Assembly (NCBI RefSeq): GCF_020921035.1
Contig: NC_063159.1
Location: 6,054,501 to 6,118,500, forward strand
Length of the DNA stretch: 64,000 nucleotides
Reading direction: 5' to 3'
From: Rhodamnia argentea
Lineage: Eukaryota > Streptophyta > Magnoliopsida > Myrtales > Myrtaceae
A model generated the notes under the pieces. That model was not told the DNA's origin, did no database searches, and was given only the letters and a program-made list of their open reading frames with translations. A program made the position numbers and the translations under genes. Positions within the stretch are counted from its first letter, which is position 1. Every line of letters begins with the position of its first letter. Below, piece by piece: positions 1 to 14,424 of the stretch.

Positions 1-1060
1 TGAACATACATTGTGTTAAAAACATTCCCACATCGAAAAATTGGCGTGGTGTAAAGTAATTAATACATTTTTTTTTTTGGGGTAAGGTAAGTAATTAATA
101 CATTTTTTTTTTGGGTAAAGGTAATTAATACATTTTTGTTGTCTCATAACTCATTTATTTATATTTTTTAGCAAAGGTGGATCCAAATTGATATGTTGAC
201 TAGCTTAGACTTGGCTCCCTCTTGGTGGTCTTCCCAATGGTATTAGTGACAAGGATTAATTGGCGATCCACTCTCAAAGTGTATCGGTGTTTGCTAAAAG
301 TATCTAAGGGAAACAATCTTTGGCAAGTTTCATGGTTGAAGAAACCTGGAATGAAATTGGGTCGTTGTGGTGTAGTAAAGAGGTCTTCATGGAAGCCTTT
401 ATGGTTTGATTTGGAGAAAGAGATCATGGATGAAAAGTGAGCATTGGAGATTTGCAAGTTGTGCTAGAAAAAATCTTACATCGGAGAATAGATATGGTGT
501 AGAGTGGTTATATTTTAGTTGGCTTGTAACTTATCGGATTAAAGTTTTTCAGGTAAAGGTGGCCCAATTGCATATGTTGACGAGTTTAGACTTGAGTTTC
601 CTCGTGCTGATCTCCCACATATATGTATTAAACTTCTATTGCCCCATCCCAATAAATAATATCAGAGCCGATGGTTGATTAGTAGCTCACCTCCAATGTG
701 TATATAAGAGAAATTTCTTGAAATGCAAGTGTGAGATATATTAGAAAAAGTCTTGCATGAGATAATCGATGTAGTACAAAATAGGTGATATATCATAGTT
801 GGTCTATAACTCAATAATTTAAGTTTTTGAGCAATGGCGACAAGCTCGAACTTGGATTTTCTCTTTGTAATTTTTAAGTGAATTTTTTCTACGAGAAATT
901 TAAAATAGCACTTTTTGCTTTGGGTGTGATATAGGGCTAGAAACACTTGATTGGTTGAGCAATCGTAAACTTTATATTCTTCGGATTCATTGTGGATTTT
1001 CAATGGCTTGACTCTCCCCGTTAAGTAGGTATCATTACTCCAGTCAAATCGCATAAATTT
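1..1060 (+). mobile_element. TRIM/LTR-like repeat fragments
   Basis: Near-repeated blocks each run from a 'cacatcg' or 'cttacatcgg' type start through 'cataactca/tgtaactta' to a purine-rich 'ttttgag' segment. They are followed near 236-249 and 657-669 by sequences resembling an initiator-Met tRNA primer-binding site (TATCAGAGCC at 660-669). The parts after each site (246-275 and 670-700) resemble each other. This fits small non-coding LTR elements of TRIM type or their solo LTRs. A related block recurs at 5454-5960. No coding capacity is seen, and the edges are uncertain. Confidence 0.4.
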
Positions 1061-1506
1061 TTAGTGTTCTTATTGTCCCGTCATTGATTTCTTGTAAATT
1101 TTACATCATGCATTAGACTTGAATTGCAAGTCATAATATTTCACAACCAAGGTTAGACTTTCTACAATGACTAAATATTTTTCCTTTTCTAATCACTATC
1201 TAAATAGATTGTGTTTGCAATATGCCAATTGACAGTGCAAGTGCCTATCAAATCGATAAGTAGATAAAAGATCATATATTTCGAGACAATCTTGAATTTT
1301 GTGCTTAACTATTTAAAGTACATCGAAGCCCTCGAACTTTTTTTTTCGCATTTTGATAATCGCTCGATTTCTTGGATTTATGTCATATCATGCCTCACCT
1401 TGAAGAGCCATACTTGCAAGCTCGGGCGTGATGAGCTCAACCGCACCTTCACCTTTAGACAGAGCAGGCCAGCATAACAGTTTTTGTGAGTCACCAAATT
1501 CTTAAA
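1061..1506. other. Intergenic DNA
   Basis: AT-rich DNA shared with copy B (about 6190-6630). No convincing gene is seen; the short reading frame at 1292-1477 has no recognisable motif. Confidence 0.6.
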
Positions 1507-2034
1507 AGAGATTATTATTAATTTTTTGTGGCAAAAAACAAACCGTTAGCATAACAGTCACCCAGAAATTGTTATATAATCAAGGATTAATGCCATGAAA
1601 AATCCTAAAGTGGTACACCTATGACAAATTTACCAAAAACTATTTTTTTTATCACAAAAAACCTCAAAACTTGTACACCTCTGACAAATTTACTCCAAAC
1701 TATTTTTTTGACCACCAAAAATCCTAAACTTGTATATTTGTGACAAATTTACCCCAAACTAATTATTAAAAGAGATTATTATTAATTTTTTGTGGCAAAA
1801 AACAAACCGTTAGCATAACAGTCACCCAGAAATTGTTATATAATCAAGGATTAATGCCATGAAAAATCCTAAAGTGGTACACCTATGACAAATTTACCAA
1901 AAACTATTTTTTTTATCACAAAAAACCTCAAAACTTGTACACCTCTGACAAATTTACTCCAAACTATTTTTTTGACTACCAAAAATCCTAAACTTGTATA
2001 TTTGTGACAAATTTACCCCAAACTAATTCTATTG
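1507..2034 (+). repeat. 264-bp direct tandem duplication
   Basis: Positions 1507-1770 and 1771-2034 are nearly identical with a 264-bp period. Each unit contains about 76 bp of host flank, the 8-bp target site tataatca, and the left part of the foldback element that starts at 1847. The duplication therefore spans the left edge of that element and must post-date its insertion. Confidence 0.9.
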
Positions 2035-2370
2035 ACCACGAAATACCCAAAACTGGTACACTTATAATAAATTTACTCTCTGTTAAATTGAATTAATATC
2101 ACGAAAAATCTCAAATTGATAAACCCGTGACAAACAGAGGGTTAAAACCTCAAATTGGTAAACTTGTCAACTGTCAAGTGTCATTAAACTAAGCAATTTG
2201 ACAGTCAAGTTTAACGAAAACTAACACATGGTAAATTTGTCACATGTGTACCAATTTGGGATAAATTTATCACAAGTGTATTAGTTTGGGATTTTTGTAG
2301 TAAAAAAAATAACTTTGGGGTAAATTTGTCACATATGTACTAGTTTGAGATTTTTCATGGTATTAAACCC
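1847..2370. mobile_element. Non-autonomous inverted-repeat element (hAT-like, 8-bp TSD)
   Basis: The left end (aggattaatgccatgaaaaa) and the reverse complement of the right end (gggtttaataccatgaaaaa) match, giving long terminal inverted repeats built of 'gacaaatttacccc / ggtacac' motifs. It is flanked by the direct repeat tataatca at 1839-1846 and 2371-2378. Copy B carries a single, slightly diverged site (near 6696-6703) and no insert. No coding sequence is present. An 8-bp target-site duplication suggests hAT but does not prove it. A second member of the family is at 10577-10958. Confidence 0.8.
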
Positions 2371-2378
2371 TATAATCA

Positions 2379-2749
2379 ATTCCCAAACTTTAATGATGCT
2401 TCTAACTAGGTTGTCCAATTTTTTCACAAAAAAAAAAATGCATAAACGGTCCTCATATTTTAGGACATACATAGTTTAACTTGGAACTAAATTAAGTAAA
2501 TTACCCTATTTTCCTCAGTGCTTATGAGATTGCGATTTTCACGGAAAACAACGTCGATTTAATAGGAACAAAATCAACTTTCGAAACCACCCGTGTGTAC
2601 ATGAAACCAATCTGAATTTACTGTGTTCTTAATTTCATCTCGAGCAATTTCTTCATGGTTTGGCTTCACAACCACTCTCCCATGAAAAGTCTGCAACATA
2701 AAATCTGGAAACTCTTGTTCCCACTTTAAACCCAACGTAAATGTGCATT
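2379..2749. other. Intergenic DNA
   Basis: AT-rich DNA shared with copy B (about 6704-7060). I see no gene or element in it. Confidence 0.6.
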
Positions 2750-2759
2750 GTTTCTTCCA

Positions 2760-3187
2760 GGCTTAAGTACACCATAAGTGCCATAAGTTGTGTACGGCGC
2801 TCACTTTAGTGTCAAAACTTTCAAATCGATCACTTTAGTGCTAAGTTTTTGTAACTTCGATCACTTAAGTGTCAACTTCTTTTAAAAACGATCACTTTAG
2901 TGCCAGAGCTAACATGGCTTGCCGAAAATTCGACACGTGCTATTTTTTATTAATATTTGAGATGACGTGGCTCGGTAAATTTGACACTAAAGTGATCGTT
3001 TTTTAAAAACATTGGCACTTAAATGATCGTTTTTAAAAAAAGTTGACACTTAAGTGATCGTTTTGAAAGTTTTGGCAATCAAGTGATCGAAGTTACAAAA
3101 ACTTAGCACCAAAGTGATCGATTTGAAAGTTTTGGCACTAAAGTGAGCGCCGTACACAACTTATGGCACTTGGGGTGTACTTAAGCC
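2760..3187. mobile_element. MULE-type MITE with 10-bp TSD
   Basis: The ends are perfect inverted repeats (ggcttaagtacacc at the left, its reverse complement at the right), and the inverted repeat continues about 150-200 bp inward. The motif 'cactttagtg/cacttaagtg' recurs. It is flanked by the direct repeat gtttcttcca at 2750-2759 and 3188-3197. Copy B has one uninterrupted target at about 7061-7072. Long terminal inverted repeats plus a 9-10 bp target duplication fit Mutator-like elements. There is no transposase, so it is non-autonomous. Confidence 0.85.
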
Positions 3188-3386
3188 GTTTCTTCCATTT
3201 GGTACGACAAGAAACTAACAGATGAATATATTTCCACTGACCAAATTGATGCGATGAAAAAACTACAATGCCTACGACTAATTGGACCTCACATGACTGA
3301 TTCAATTTTTTTCCAAGTTGAAGAAATTAAGTATATGAACTCAGTTTCTTGCAATTGTGGGTATAATTAGGTCATGAGCTTGCACA

Positions 3387-3432
3387 CGCATTCTTGTATG
3401 ACGAGATCTCTTCGGGCCAAGTCCAAGGAAAC
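3387..3432 (+). promoter_or_regulatory. Conserved upstream block of peroxidase array (copy A)
   Basis: A block with 'cattcttgtatgac' followed by 'cttcgggccaagtcc' is kept upstream of all three peroxidase copies (here, 7235-7280, and 11316-11350). Conservation in otherwise diverging flanks suggests a regulatory role, or only recent common origin for A and B. In copy A its gene has lost the core promoter. Confidence 0.45.
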
Positions 3433-3476
3433 ATAAACTCCCTCTCTCTCTATCTGTCTCTCTCTCTCAACCCAAC

Positions 3477-4549
<1,073 letters not shown>

Positions 4550-4980
4550 AGTGGCCGTTCGTTCGAATCGTACATTCTTAATTGTCTATTCATGGTACCG
4601 GTTTGCTCTGGTTTATTTGGATGTGTTGTTTAATAATGGAGTTAAGAGACATTCTTGATTTTCTTTGACCAAGTACTGAAGCTTTATGCTCAATGGATGT
4701 AAGTATGCCTCAAATATTAGTCAAACATCTTTCAAGATCTTCTCTTTTTTCCAGCGCTTTCGCAGTGACAAGCGTCCTTTTAGACCAGGGAAGGGGACAA
4801 GCAAATGAATATGGATAAAGGAGTTTAACTCTTCCTTATGCTCGAGAATATCTAGAGTTCGAACTCGTAAAAAGAATCTGATCCAAGTAGAGATTCTATA
4901 TCGAAATAAGACTAATGGCTTAGGTCTGAACGAGTAAGAAGTTATTGAAAACTATTTCTCGTAGGAGTTGGATAGGTTAT
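4550..4980. other. Intergenic DNA downstream of pseudogene
   Basis: The first ~160 bases match the 3' flank of copy B. The rest is unique AT-rich DNA with no gene seen. Confidence 0.6.
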
Positions 4981-4990
4981 CTAGTTTGAG

Positions 4991-5353
4991 GATTAAAGTG
5001 CCAAAACTTGTGTACGGCGCTTACTCAAGTGTCAAAGCTTTCAAAACGATCACTTAAGTGCTAACTTTTTTTTAAAAATGATCGCTTCAGTACCAACTCT
5101 GATTTGAGCTAACGTGGCTCTTTGGAAATCCAACGTGGCCTATTTTTTATTGATATTTGAGCTGACGTGGCTTATCGGAGTTGGCATTGAAGTAAGTGTT
5201 AAAAAAAGTTGGCACTTAAGTGATCGTTTTGAAAATTTTAGCACTGAAATGATCGTTTTTCAAAAAAATTTGCACTTAAGTGATTGTTTTGAATGTTTTG
5301 GCATTAAAGTGAGCGCCGTACACAAGTTTTGACATTTGTGGTGTACTTAAGCC
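4991..5353. mobile_element. MULE-type MITE, second copy with 10-bp TSD
   Basis: Same family as 2760-3187: inverted 'gtgtacggcgc...gcgccgtacac' ends, the 'cacttaagtg' core motif, and the right terminus gtgtacttaagcc. The left terminus is degenerate and has lost part of the inverted repeat. It is flanked by the perfect direct repeat ctagtttgag at 4981-4990 and 5354-5363. The element lies between the two segmental copies. Confidence 0.85.
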
Positions 5354-5453
5354 CTAGTTTGAGTCTACAAGCTACATAAGAACATGTAAAAATGGATTCT
5401 TTCAAGTTATTTCACACTAAAGCAAACATGAGCAATGTGTTGAGATGCATGTA

Positions 5454-5960
5454 TGTTGTGTTAAAAACATTTCCACATCGAAAAATTGGTGTGGTATAAA
5501 GTAATTAATATATTTTTGTTGGCTCATAACTCATTAATTTAAGTTTTTGAGTAAATGTGGACCTAAATTGATATGTTGATAGGCTTAGACTTCACTCCCT
5601 CTTGGTGGTCTCTCCAATGGTATTAGTGGCAAGGATTAATTGGTAGTCCTCTCTCAATATGTATCGGTATTTGCTAAATATCTCAAGGAGGCAATCTCGT
5701 GACCAACACGATTTTGCAAATTTCTTGCTTCAATCTTACTGATCTCCCATATATAGGTATTAGATTTTTCCCTTCTAGTATATAATAAGAAACAATGGTT
5801 GATTGGTGGCTCACTCACAATGTGTATCTAAGAGGAAAATTCTTGAAATGCAAGTGTGAGATATATTAGAAAAAGTCCTACATGACATAATCTGTGTAGT
5901 ACAAAATAGGTGGTATATCATAGTTGGTCCATAACTCATTAATTTAAGTTTTTAAGCAAT
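5454..5960 (+). mobile_element. TRIM/LTR-like repeat fragment (copy B)
   Basis: Counterpart of the repeat block at 1-830, shorter by internal loss. It shows the same 'cacatcg' start, 'ggctcataactca' block and 'ggtattagtggcaagg' sequence resembling a primer-binding site near 5618-5634. It has no coding capacity. Confidence 0.35.
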
Positions 5961-7234
5961 GGTGACAAGCTCAAACTTGGATTTCTTCTTTGTAAATTTT
6001 TGAGTGAATTTTTTCTATGAGAAATTTAAAATAGCACTTTTTGCTTTGGGTGTGATATAGGGCTGGAAACACGTGATTGGTAGAGCAATCGTAAACTCTA
6101 TATTCTTCGGATTCATTGTGGATTTTTAGTGGCTTGACTCTCCTCGTTGAGTAGGTATCAGTACTCCAGCCAAATCACATAAATTTTTAGTGTTCTTATT
6201 GTCCCGTCATTGATTTCTCGTAAATTTTACGTCATGCATTAGGCTTGAATTGCAAGCCATAATATTTCACAACCAGGGTTAGAGTTTCTACAATAGATTA
6301 ATTCTAATCACTATCTAGAAAGATTGTGTATGCAATATGCACCCTATCAAATCGATAAGTGAGATTTAAAGATAAAAGATCATATATTCCGAGAAAATCT
6401 TGAATTTTGTGCTTAACTATTTAAAGTATATCAAACCCTCGAACTTTTTTTTTCGATTTTGATAATTGTTCGATTTCTTGGATTTATGTCATCTCATGCC
6501 TCACCTCAAAGAGCCATACTTGCATGCTCAGGTGTCATGAGTTCAACCGCATATTCACCTTAGTAGATTAACATAACAGTTTTTGAATGACCATGAGAAT
6601 AACACGTTGTGAGCTACAAATTCTTAAAAGAGATTGTTATTTATTTTTTGTGGCAAAAAACAGACTATTAGCATGACAGTGATCCAAAAATTGTTAGAGA
6701 ATCAATTCCCAAACTCTAATGAGCCTCGTAACTAGGTTGTCCAGTTTTTTCACGAGAAAAATTCATAAACGGCCCTCATATTTCAGGACATGTATAGTTT
6801 AATTTGGAATTAAATTAAGTAAATTACCTTATTTTCCTCAGTGTTTACAAGATTGCGATTTTCACGGAAGACAACATCAATTTAGTACGAACAAAACCAA
6901 CTTTCGTAGAACTAAGCTTAATAACATCAACGCGATTGCTTCCTGTCGAGCCATTTTCTTCATGGTTTGGTTTCACAAACAACCACTCTCCCATGAAAAG
7001 TCTGCAACATGGAAATCTAGAAACTCTTATTCACACTATAAAACCCAACATGATTGTGCATTCTTTCTTCCCTTTGGTACGACACGAAGCTAACAAATGA
7101 TTATAATTACATTGACCAAATTGATACAATAAAAAAAACTACAGTGGCTAAGACAAATTAGACCTTACATGACCGATTCAAATTTTTCCCAAAGTTTGAA
7201 AAAAATTAAGTATATGAGCTCATGATTTTGAACA
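5961..7234. other. Intergenic DNA shared with copy A
   Basis: It matches copy A without the two insertions. The empty sites for the copy-A transposons lie near 6690-6705 and 7058-7075. No gene is seen. Confidence 0.7.
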
Positions 7235-7280
7235 CGCATTCTTGTATGACAAGATCTCTTCGGGCCAAGTCCAAGGAAAC
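7235..7280 (+). promoter_or_regulatory. Conserved upstream block of peroxidase array (copy B)
   Basis: Same conserved block as at 3387-3432 and 11316-11350. Here it lies about 40-80 bases upstream of the TATA box, a sensible place for a proximal cis-element. A short (CT)n tract follows at about 7289-7304. Confidence 0.45.
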
Positions 7281-7315
7281 ATAAACTCTCGCTCTCTCTC
7301 TCTCAACCCAACTCC

Positions 7316-7323
7316 TATAAATA
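7316..7323 (+). promoter_or_regulatory. TATA box of peroxidase copy B
   Basis: TATAAATA about 110 bases before the start codon predicts transcription starting near 7345-7350 and a leader of roughly 85 nt. This element is deleted in copy A. Confidence 0.75.
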
Positions 7324-7432
7324 CAGAAGTGGGAAAACCGAAAACTCCACAAAGCAAGCTCGAAAGCACCATCAATCGAAGCAGAATTACTCCTAGTCTC
7401 GCCCCAATCCTTGCTAACTCCGGAAGCCAAAC

Positions 7433-8683
<1,251 letters not shown>

Positions 8684-10576
8684 ACTGGAGTTGACCACGT
8701 TGCGTTGGCAAAGGAATCTTAAATAGCTAAAAATATAGCTCGTATGTTATTATTTAAATTTCCCGAGCGGACCGAGCGGTTCTTTTCGATGTATTGTTTA
8801 ATAATCGTGTCAAGAAACATTCTTGATTGTTATCTGACCAATAAATGAAGTTTTAAGCTCAATAGTTGTAAGTATGCCTAAAGCGATCGAGCGTACTAGC
8901 AAGACATATGGTTTTCCTTTTCTTTTTTGAAGCGTTTGAAGGACTCTTGCTCATAAAATTCTAGATTATTAATGTTCATAGGTCATCAGACAAATGTTAA
9001 CGAAGTAGACAACAATAGTTATGTACGAAACAACAATATTTGCTATTATATACCGTGAAAGGCAAGTGCATGAACCCTTCGAGTTTTGTTGAAATGTTCT
9101 CTTTTTTTGCTTAGCTTAGAAAGAGTATGGGTAAGAAGCAATGGACTCCAAAAAGGTGAGGCCACGATTAGCCATATCCATATGTCCGCCAATACCCTCA
9201 CTTTGGAAGATTTTTAAGAGAAAATCCAAATAATCACCTGTCAACATATCCAATTAGGCTCATATCCAATCAAAATTTTAAACCAATGAGTTTTAGCCAA
9301 TTAGGATATATTAATAGCTTCACATTACACATTTTTGACGTGAGATTTCTTTCGCCTAACACTTTCACACGTGTAACTCAACAAATCTTTGGCTCACGTA
9401 TCGACTTGCTACTTTAGGACCTGTCCCCCTTAATCCAGATATCCATCCGCACCAGCAATATCTCAATTCGAATATCCACCTTGGCCAGAAGAACAATGCC
9501 GGCTCTTCATAATCTAATTCAACCATCTTGGCCCAGCTAAGTTTCACACGAAGTTAGGGCACACCGTTTGCCGGCCCAATTGGAGAGTTACATCCGATAT
9601 TTTTTCCTTAAGATATTCGCACAGTTGCCAATCCACCCATGTTGGGCCCGGCCCATCCAATCATATGACTCTAATACCATTAGTTGCAGTTCAAATCCGA
9701 GCTGACAAAATATTCAATTGAACTCACCTTCACTTAAAAGCCTATTAGATGACTTATAGGCAAACTATGATATACCAATCGCTTGCCATCACATCTCATT
9801 TCCTATATGATACATTTTCTCGTAACGGTCTCGGATGTGTACGTAAACAGTATATAATGAGAAGCATTATAATATATCGAGAAAAATAGATTAAGACGTG
9901 ACAAATAGATTATATGGAGTATGACTGTCACACACATGAATTTATTACCACAGAAGCGTGAAGACTTAACCCTCATTTAAAAAAAAAAAAAATTGGCCAA
10001 AAACTGAATCCTCATTGACCAGGCGCAATCTGTTAGAGTAGATTAGGTGAGCTATTGGTCAAGACTTCCGAAAGCATGCGTTAATCTTTGGACTCGTCAC
10101 CGCAAATTGAACCAATCACGGTTTAGAAACCATGCAACTCCACAGTAATTAAGATTTATTTAGTACACAAATCTCATTAGCGGATTTAGGGGTTTAGCCG
10201 CCTGAAACATTGAATTAGCTGACGAACCTATAAAATACTACACATATAGATTAACTTTGCAAATTAAGATTGCATGCAATGAACCTATAAAACATGTTTG
10301 TAAAAAGAGATATTGTTGAAATAACATTATAGAGTAGATGTATGAAACAGCATAAATAATCAATGAACGTGGAATTCAAAAAAAAAAATGGATGTTTAAT
10401 TCGTCATCTTTGCCACCGTGTATAAGATCTCGAGAGATGTCCTCGTCTTATTTGATCGTCTATTCTTTTCGATGACCAAAAGAATTGACGATCACCATCC
10501 TGAAAAATTTATATAATTAACAAACATTTTGGTAGAAAGAGTTTTGCAACTTTCAAGATAACTGGAATTTTTCTTT
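8684..10576. other. Intergenic DNA
   Basis: AT-rich DNA between peroxidase copies B and C. The first ~200 bases are the 3' flank of copy B. I see no gene; the small reading frame at 9365-9547 (minus) has no motif. Confidence 0.6.
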
Positions 10577-10958
10577 AGTTTTAATACTACAAAAGACTCC
10601 AAACCGATACACCTATAATAAACTTACCCCAAATTATTTTTTTGACCATTTAAAATCTCAAACCAGTACATTTATGACAAATATACCCGCCGTTAGTTTC
10701 TATTAAATTTTACCATCAAATTGATGAGTTAGATGGCACATGAGGGTTAACGGGTATACCAATTTAAGAATTTTACTTTTCGTTTGTCCCAGGTGCACCT
10801 GTTTAAAATTTTTTGTTGTATCACTTAGTTTTGTGGAAACTAATGGATGGTAAATTTATCACCGATGTACCAGTTTAGAGTTTTTAATAATCAAAAAATT
10901 AGTTTGGAATAAGTTTATTACAGGTATACTAGTTTCGGATTTTCTATAATATTAACCC
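10577..10958. mobile_element. Inverted-repeat element, second member of the hAT-like family
   Basis: Terminal inverted repeats (agttttaatactacaaaaga at left, agggttaatattatagaaaa as the reverse complement of the right end) and inner 'cctataataaacttacccc' motifs match the family at 1847-2370. The flanks ttttcttt (10569-10576) and tattcttt (10959-10966) agree at 7 of 8 positions, consistent with an old 8-bp target-site duplication. It is non-coding. Confidence 0.7.
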
Positions 10959-10966
10959 TATTCTTT

Positions 10967-11164
10967 AAGAAAATCTAATATCTCTTCTTCAATTCGACGG
11001 TCGACCAAGTAGAATCAAGAACTTTCCCATTTATTGAAATTTGCCCTTTTGGTGGGACCCAGATGACCAAAGCTGGGATTATGGATTAGGTAAGTCCTTG
11101 ACCTCGTAGAAGCAATAAACCACGAGGCGTAGGCGGTAGAATTAAATCTTACACGACCGGTTCA
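10967..11164. other. Distal upstream region of peroxidase copy C
   Basis: No gene. Part of the promoter region of copy C, with weak similarity to the flanks of copies A and B. Confidence 0.5.
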
Positions 11165-11318
11165 ATTCTTTCGAAGCTAAGTATGTCTAATGTTCTTGTT
11201 TCTTGTCTTAATGGGTATAATACGTAAGCTTTGCACTCGTATTCTTTCGAAGCTAAGTATGTCTAATGTTCTTGTTTATTGTCTTAAAGGGTGTATAATA
11301 CGTAAACTTTGCACTCGT
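11165..11318 (+). repeat. 76-bp tandem duplication in the promoter of peroxidase copy C
   Basis: Unit 1 (11165-11240) and unit 2 (11241-11318) both run from attctttcgaagctaagtat to gcactcgt, with a few substitutions and a 2-bp insertion in unit 2. They end about 55 bases before the TATA box. The duplicated DNA abuts the conserved upstream block at 11316-11350. Copies A and B have only one equivalent. Confidence 0.9.
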
Positions 11319-11372
11319 ATTCTTGTATGACATTCTTCGGCCAAGGTCCAACCATATGTCCTTCCCGATTCC

Positions 11373-11380
11373 TATAAGTA
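11373..11380 (+). promoter_or_regulatory. TATA box of peroxidase copy C
   Basis: TATAAGTA about 110 bases upstream of the start codon, the same spacing as in copy B. It follows the conserved block at 11316-11350. Confidence 0.65.
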
Positions 11381-11489
11381 CACTAATTAGAAGCTCCTAA
11401 GCTCCCAACAAAAGCAGCCTAGAAATCACCATCCATTTGCTGCAAAGTTACTCGTAATCTTAGCAATTTGAAGGGTTTGACAGCCAACC

Positions 11490-12716
<1,227 letters not shown>

Positions 12717-13069
12717 ATTCAGAACAGTCGGAAGCCATCGATCCCAATAAATGACACCGAGTTGTCATGATTTTCTTTCTTTTTACGTGTTTGTCGTGAG
12801 TTTACCATTGTCTTCTTTGCTGTGATTAGTTCATCCTTCAGAAGAAAAACATTTTCCTGAGCATGTATACATTTGTGCCTCAGTAATAAAGCCTTTGGAG
12901 TGTAAATTGAAGTGTCTCCGTAGAACCATGTTACTTGTCTTCTAAATAAAGTACTCCTTGTTTGCTAATCTAACGGATCTTGCTATGCTGTCATACGTAG
13001 AGTAAACTGATGTACATTCCAAACATATGCAGACTGATAGGCCAGTTTCAGCCACGAAGCAACTATGTT
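12717..13069. other. 3' flank of peroxidase copy C
   Basis: Transcript 3' end with two AATAAA signals, then unique DNA up to the copia insertion. No gene is seen. Confidence 0.6.
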
Positions 13070-13074
13070 GCCCC

Positions 13075-13504
13075 TATTATGAATCGCGTACCAATTTCAG
13101 AATAATTATACAAACAAACAATCCACACTGGTAGAATATAATAATAAAATAACAGAATTAGAAGAATACACCAGAAAATTTGTTATCGAAGTTCACCCAA
13201 ACTTAAGTTACGTCTCCGTGCAGAGGCACTCTACGAATCCACTAGTTTTCGAGAAAAGTGGAAATACAATTGATAATCTTCTCACAAGATCATAGTACAA
13301 AGAGATTTAGAACACTCATAAATCCGTCACGGCCTCTCTTTTTCTCTTTGTCTCTATTCGCTACTTTGCGCTTTCTTTTTCTGCTCTTATGATGGCTACT
13401 ACCTTTACATCTCTACTATAAGAGGTATAACTTTTAACCTAAAAGCAAAAAAGGAGAAAGACAAAAAAAGCCCTTAATAAAATACTTGGCTTCACACGCC
13501 AATA
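13075..13504 (-). repeat. 3' LTR of the copia element
   Basis: About 430 bp. It matches 18779-19218 across its length, including 'gttatcgaagttcacccaaac' and 'cacaagatca' landmarks. The polypurine tract is next to its inner edge on the minus strand. Confidence 0.9.
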
Positions 13505-14424
13505 ATCTCCCACTTGAAGATAAATATATATGATACACTAAGCAACTTTGCATCCATCCTCTTCAAAAAAACTAGTAACCGGAACTTGTGCCTCTATGAT
13601 GGTCCTCATCAATTAACATGGAGTAATGCTAATAGTAGTACACAAAGTATGCTTATCTCTGTTTGCAATCTTGGTAAACATGTCAACTAGATTCTTTGAG
13701 CCATCAATCTTTTGTAACTTTAACTCGTTATCTTTCAATCCTAACTTGATGAAGTAATAGCGCTTCTTGATATGTCTAGTCCTTGAGTGATAAGCTACAT
13801 TCTTTGCTAAGTGCACTGCACTTTGACTATCACTCCACGGTGTTGAAGTAATCTTGTAACTACATGATTTCCTTAGAGGCTTCCGTGATTACCACATACT
13901 CTGCTTCCGTTGTTGATAAAGCCACTACTTTTTGTAGTTGAGATACCCAACTCACTGTTGTATCCGCAACAGTAAAGACGTATCTAGTGGTACTCTTACC
14001 ACTATCTCGATCACCCAAGTGATATGCATCTACATAACCCTACAATTCTAGAGATGTACCCACATAACAAAAAGAGTAATTTGATGTACCTATTAGATAT
14101 CTAAATATCCATTTTACTGCATTCCAATGCTCTCTGCCCAAGTGCTGCAAATATCGACTCACAACTCCCACTGCTTGTGCAGTGTCAAGCCTCGTGCTCA
14201 CCATGGCATACATCAAACTTCACATTGATAACGCATACGGTACTACCGCCATCTCATCTTTCAAAGCCAAAAAGTACTTAGACACATATTCTTGGAAAGT
14301 TTGAAGTGACCCGCTAGAAGAGTCACAATTGGTTTTGCTTTATCCATGTTAAATCTTTTTAACACTTTGTTCACACAGTCTTCCTATGACAACCATAATT
14401 TCTTATTTTTCCTATCCCTAATGA

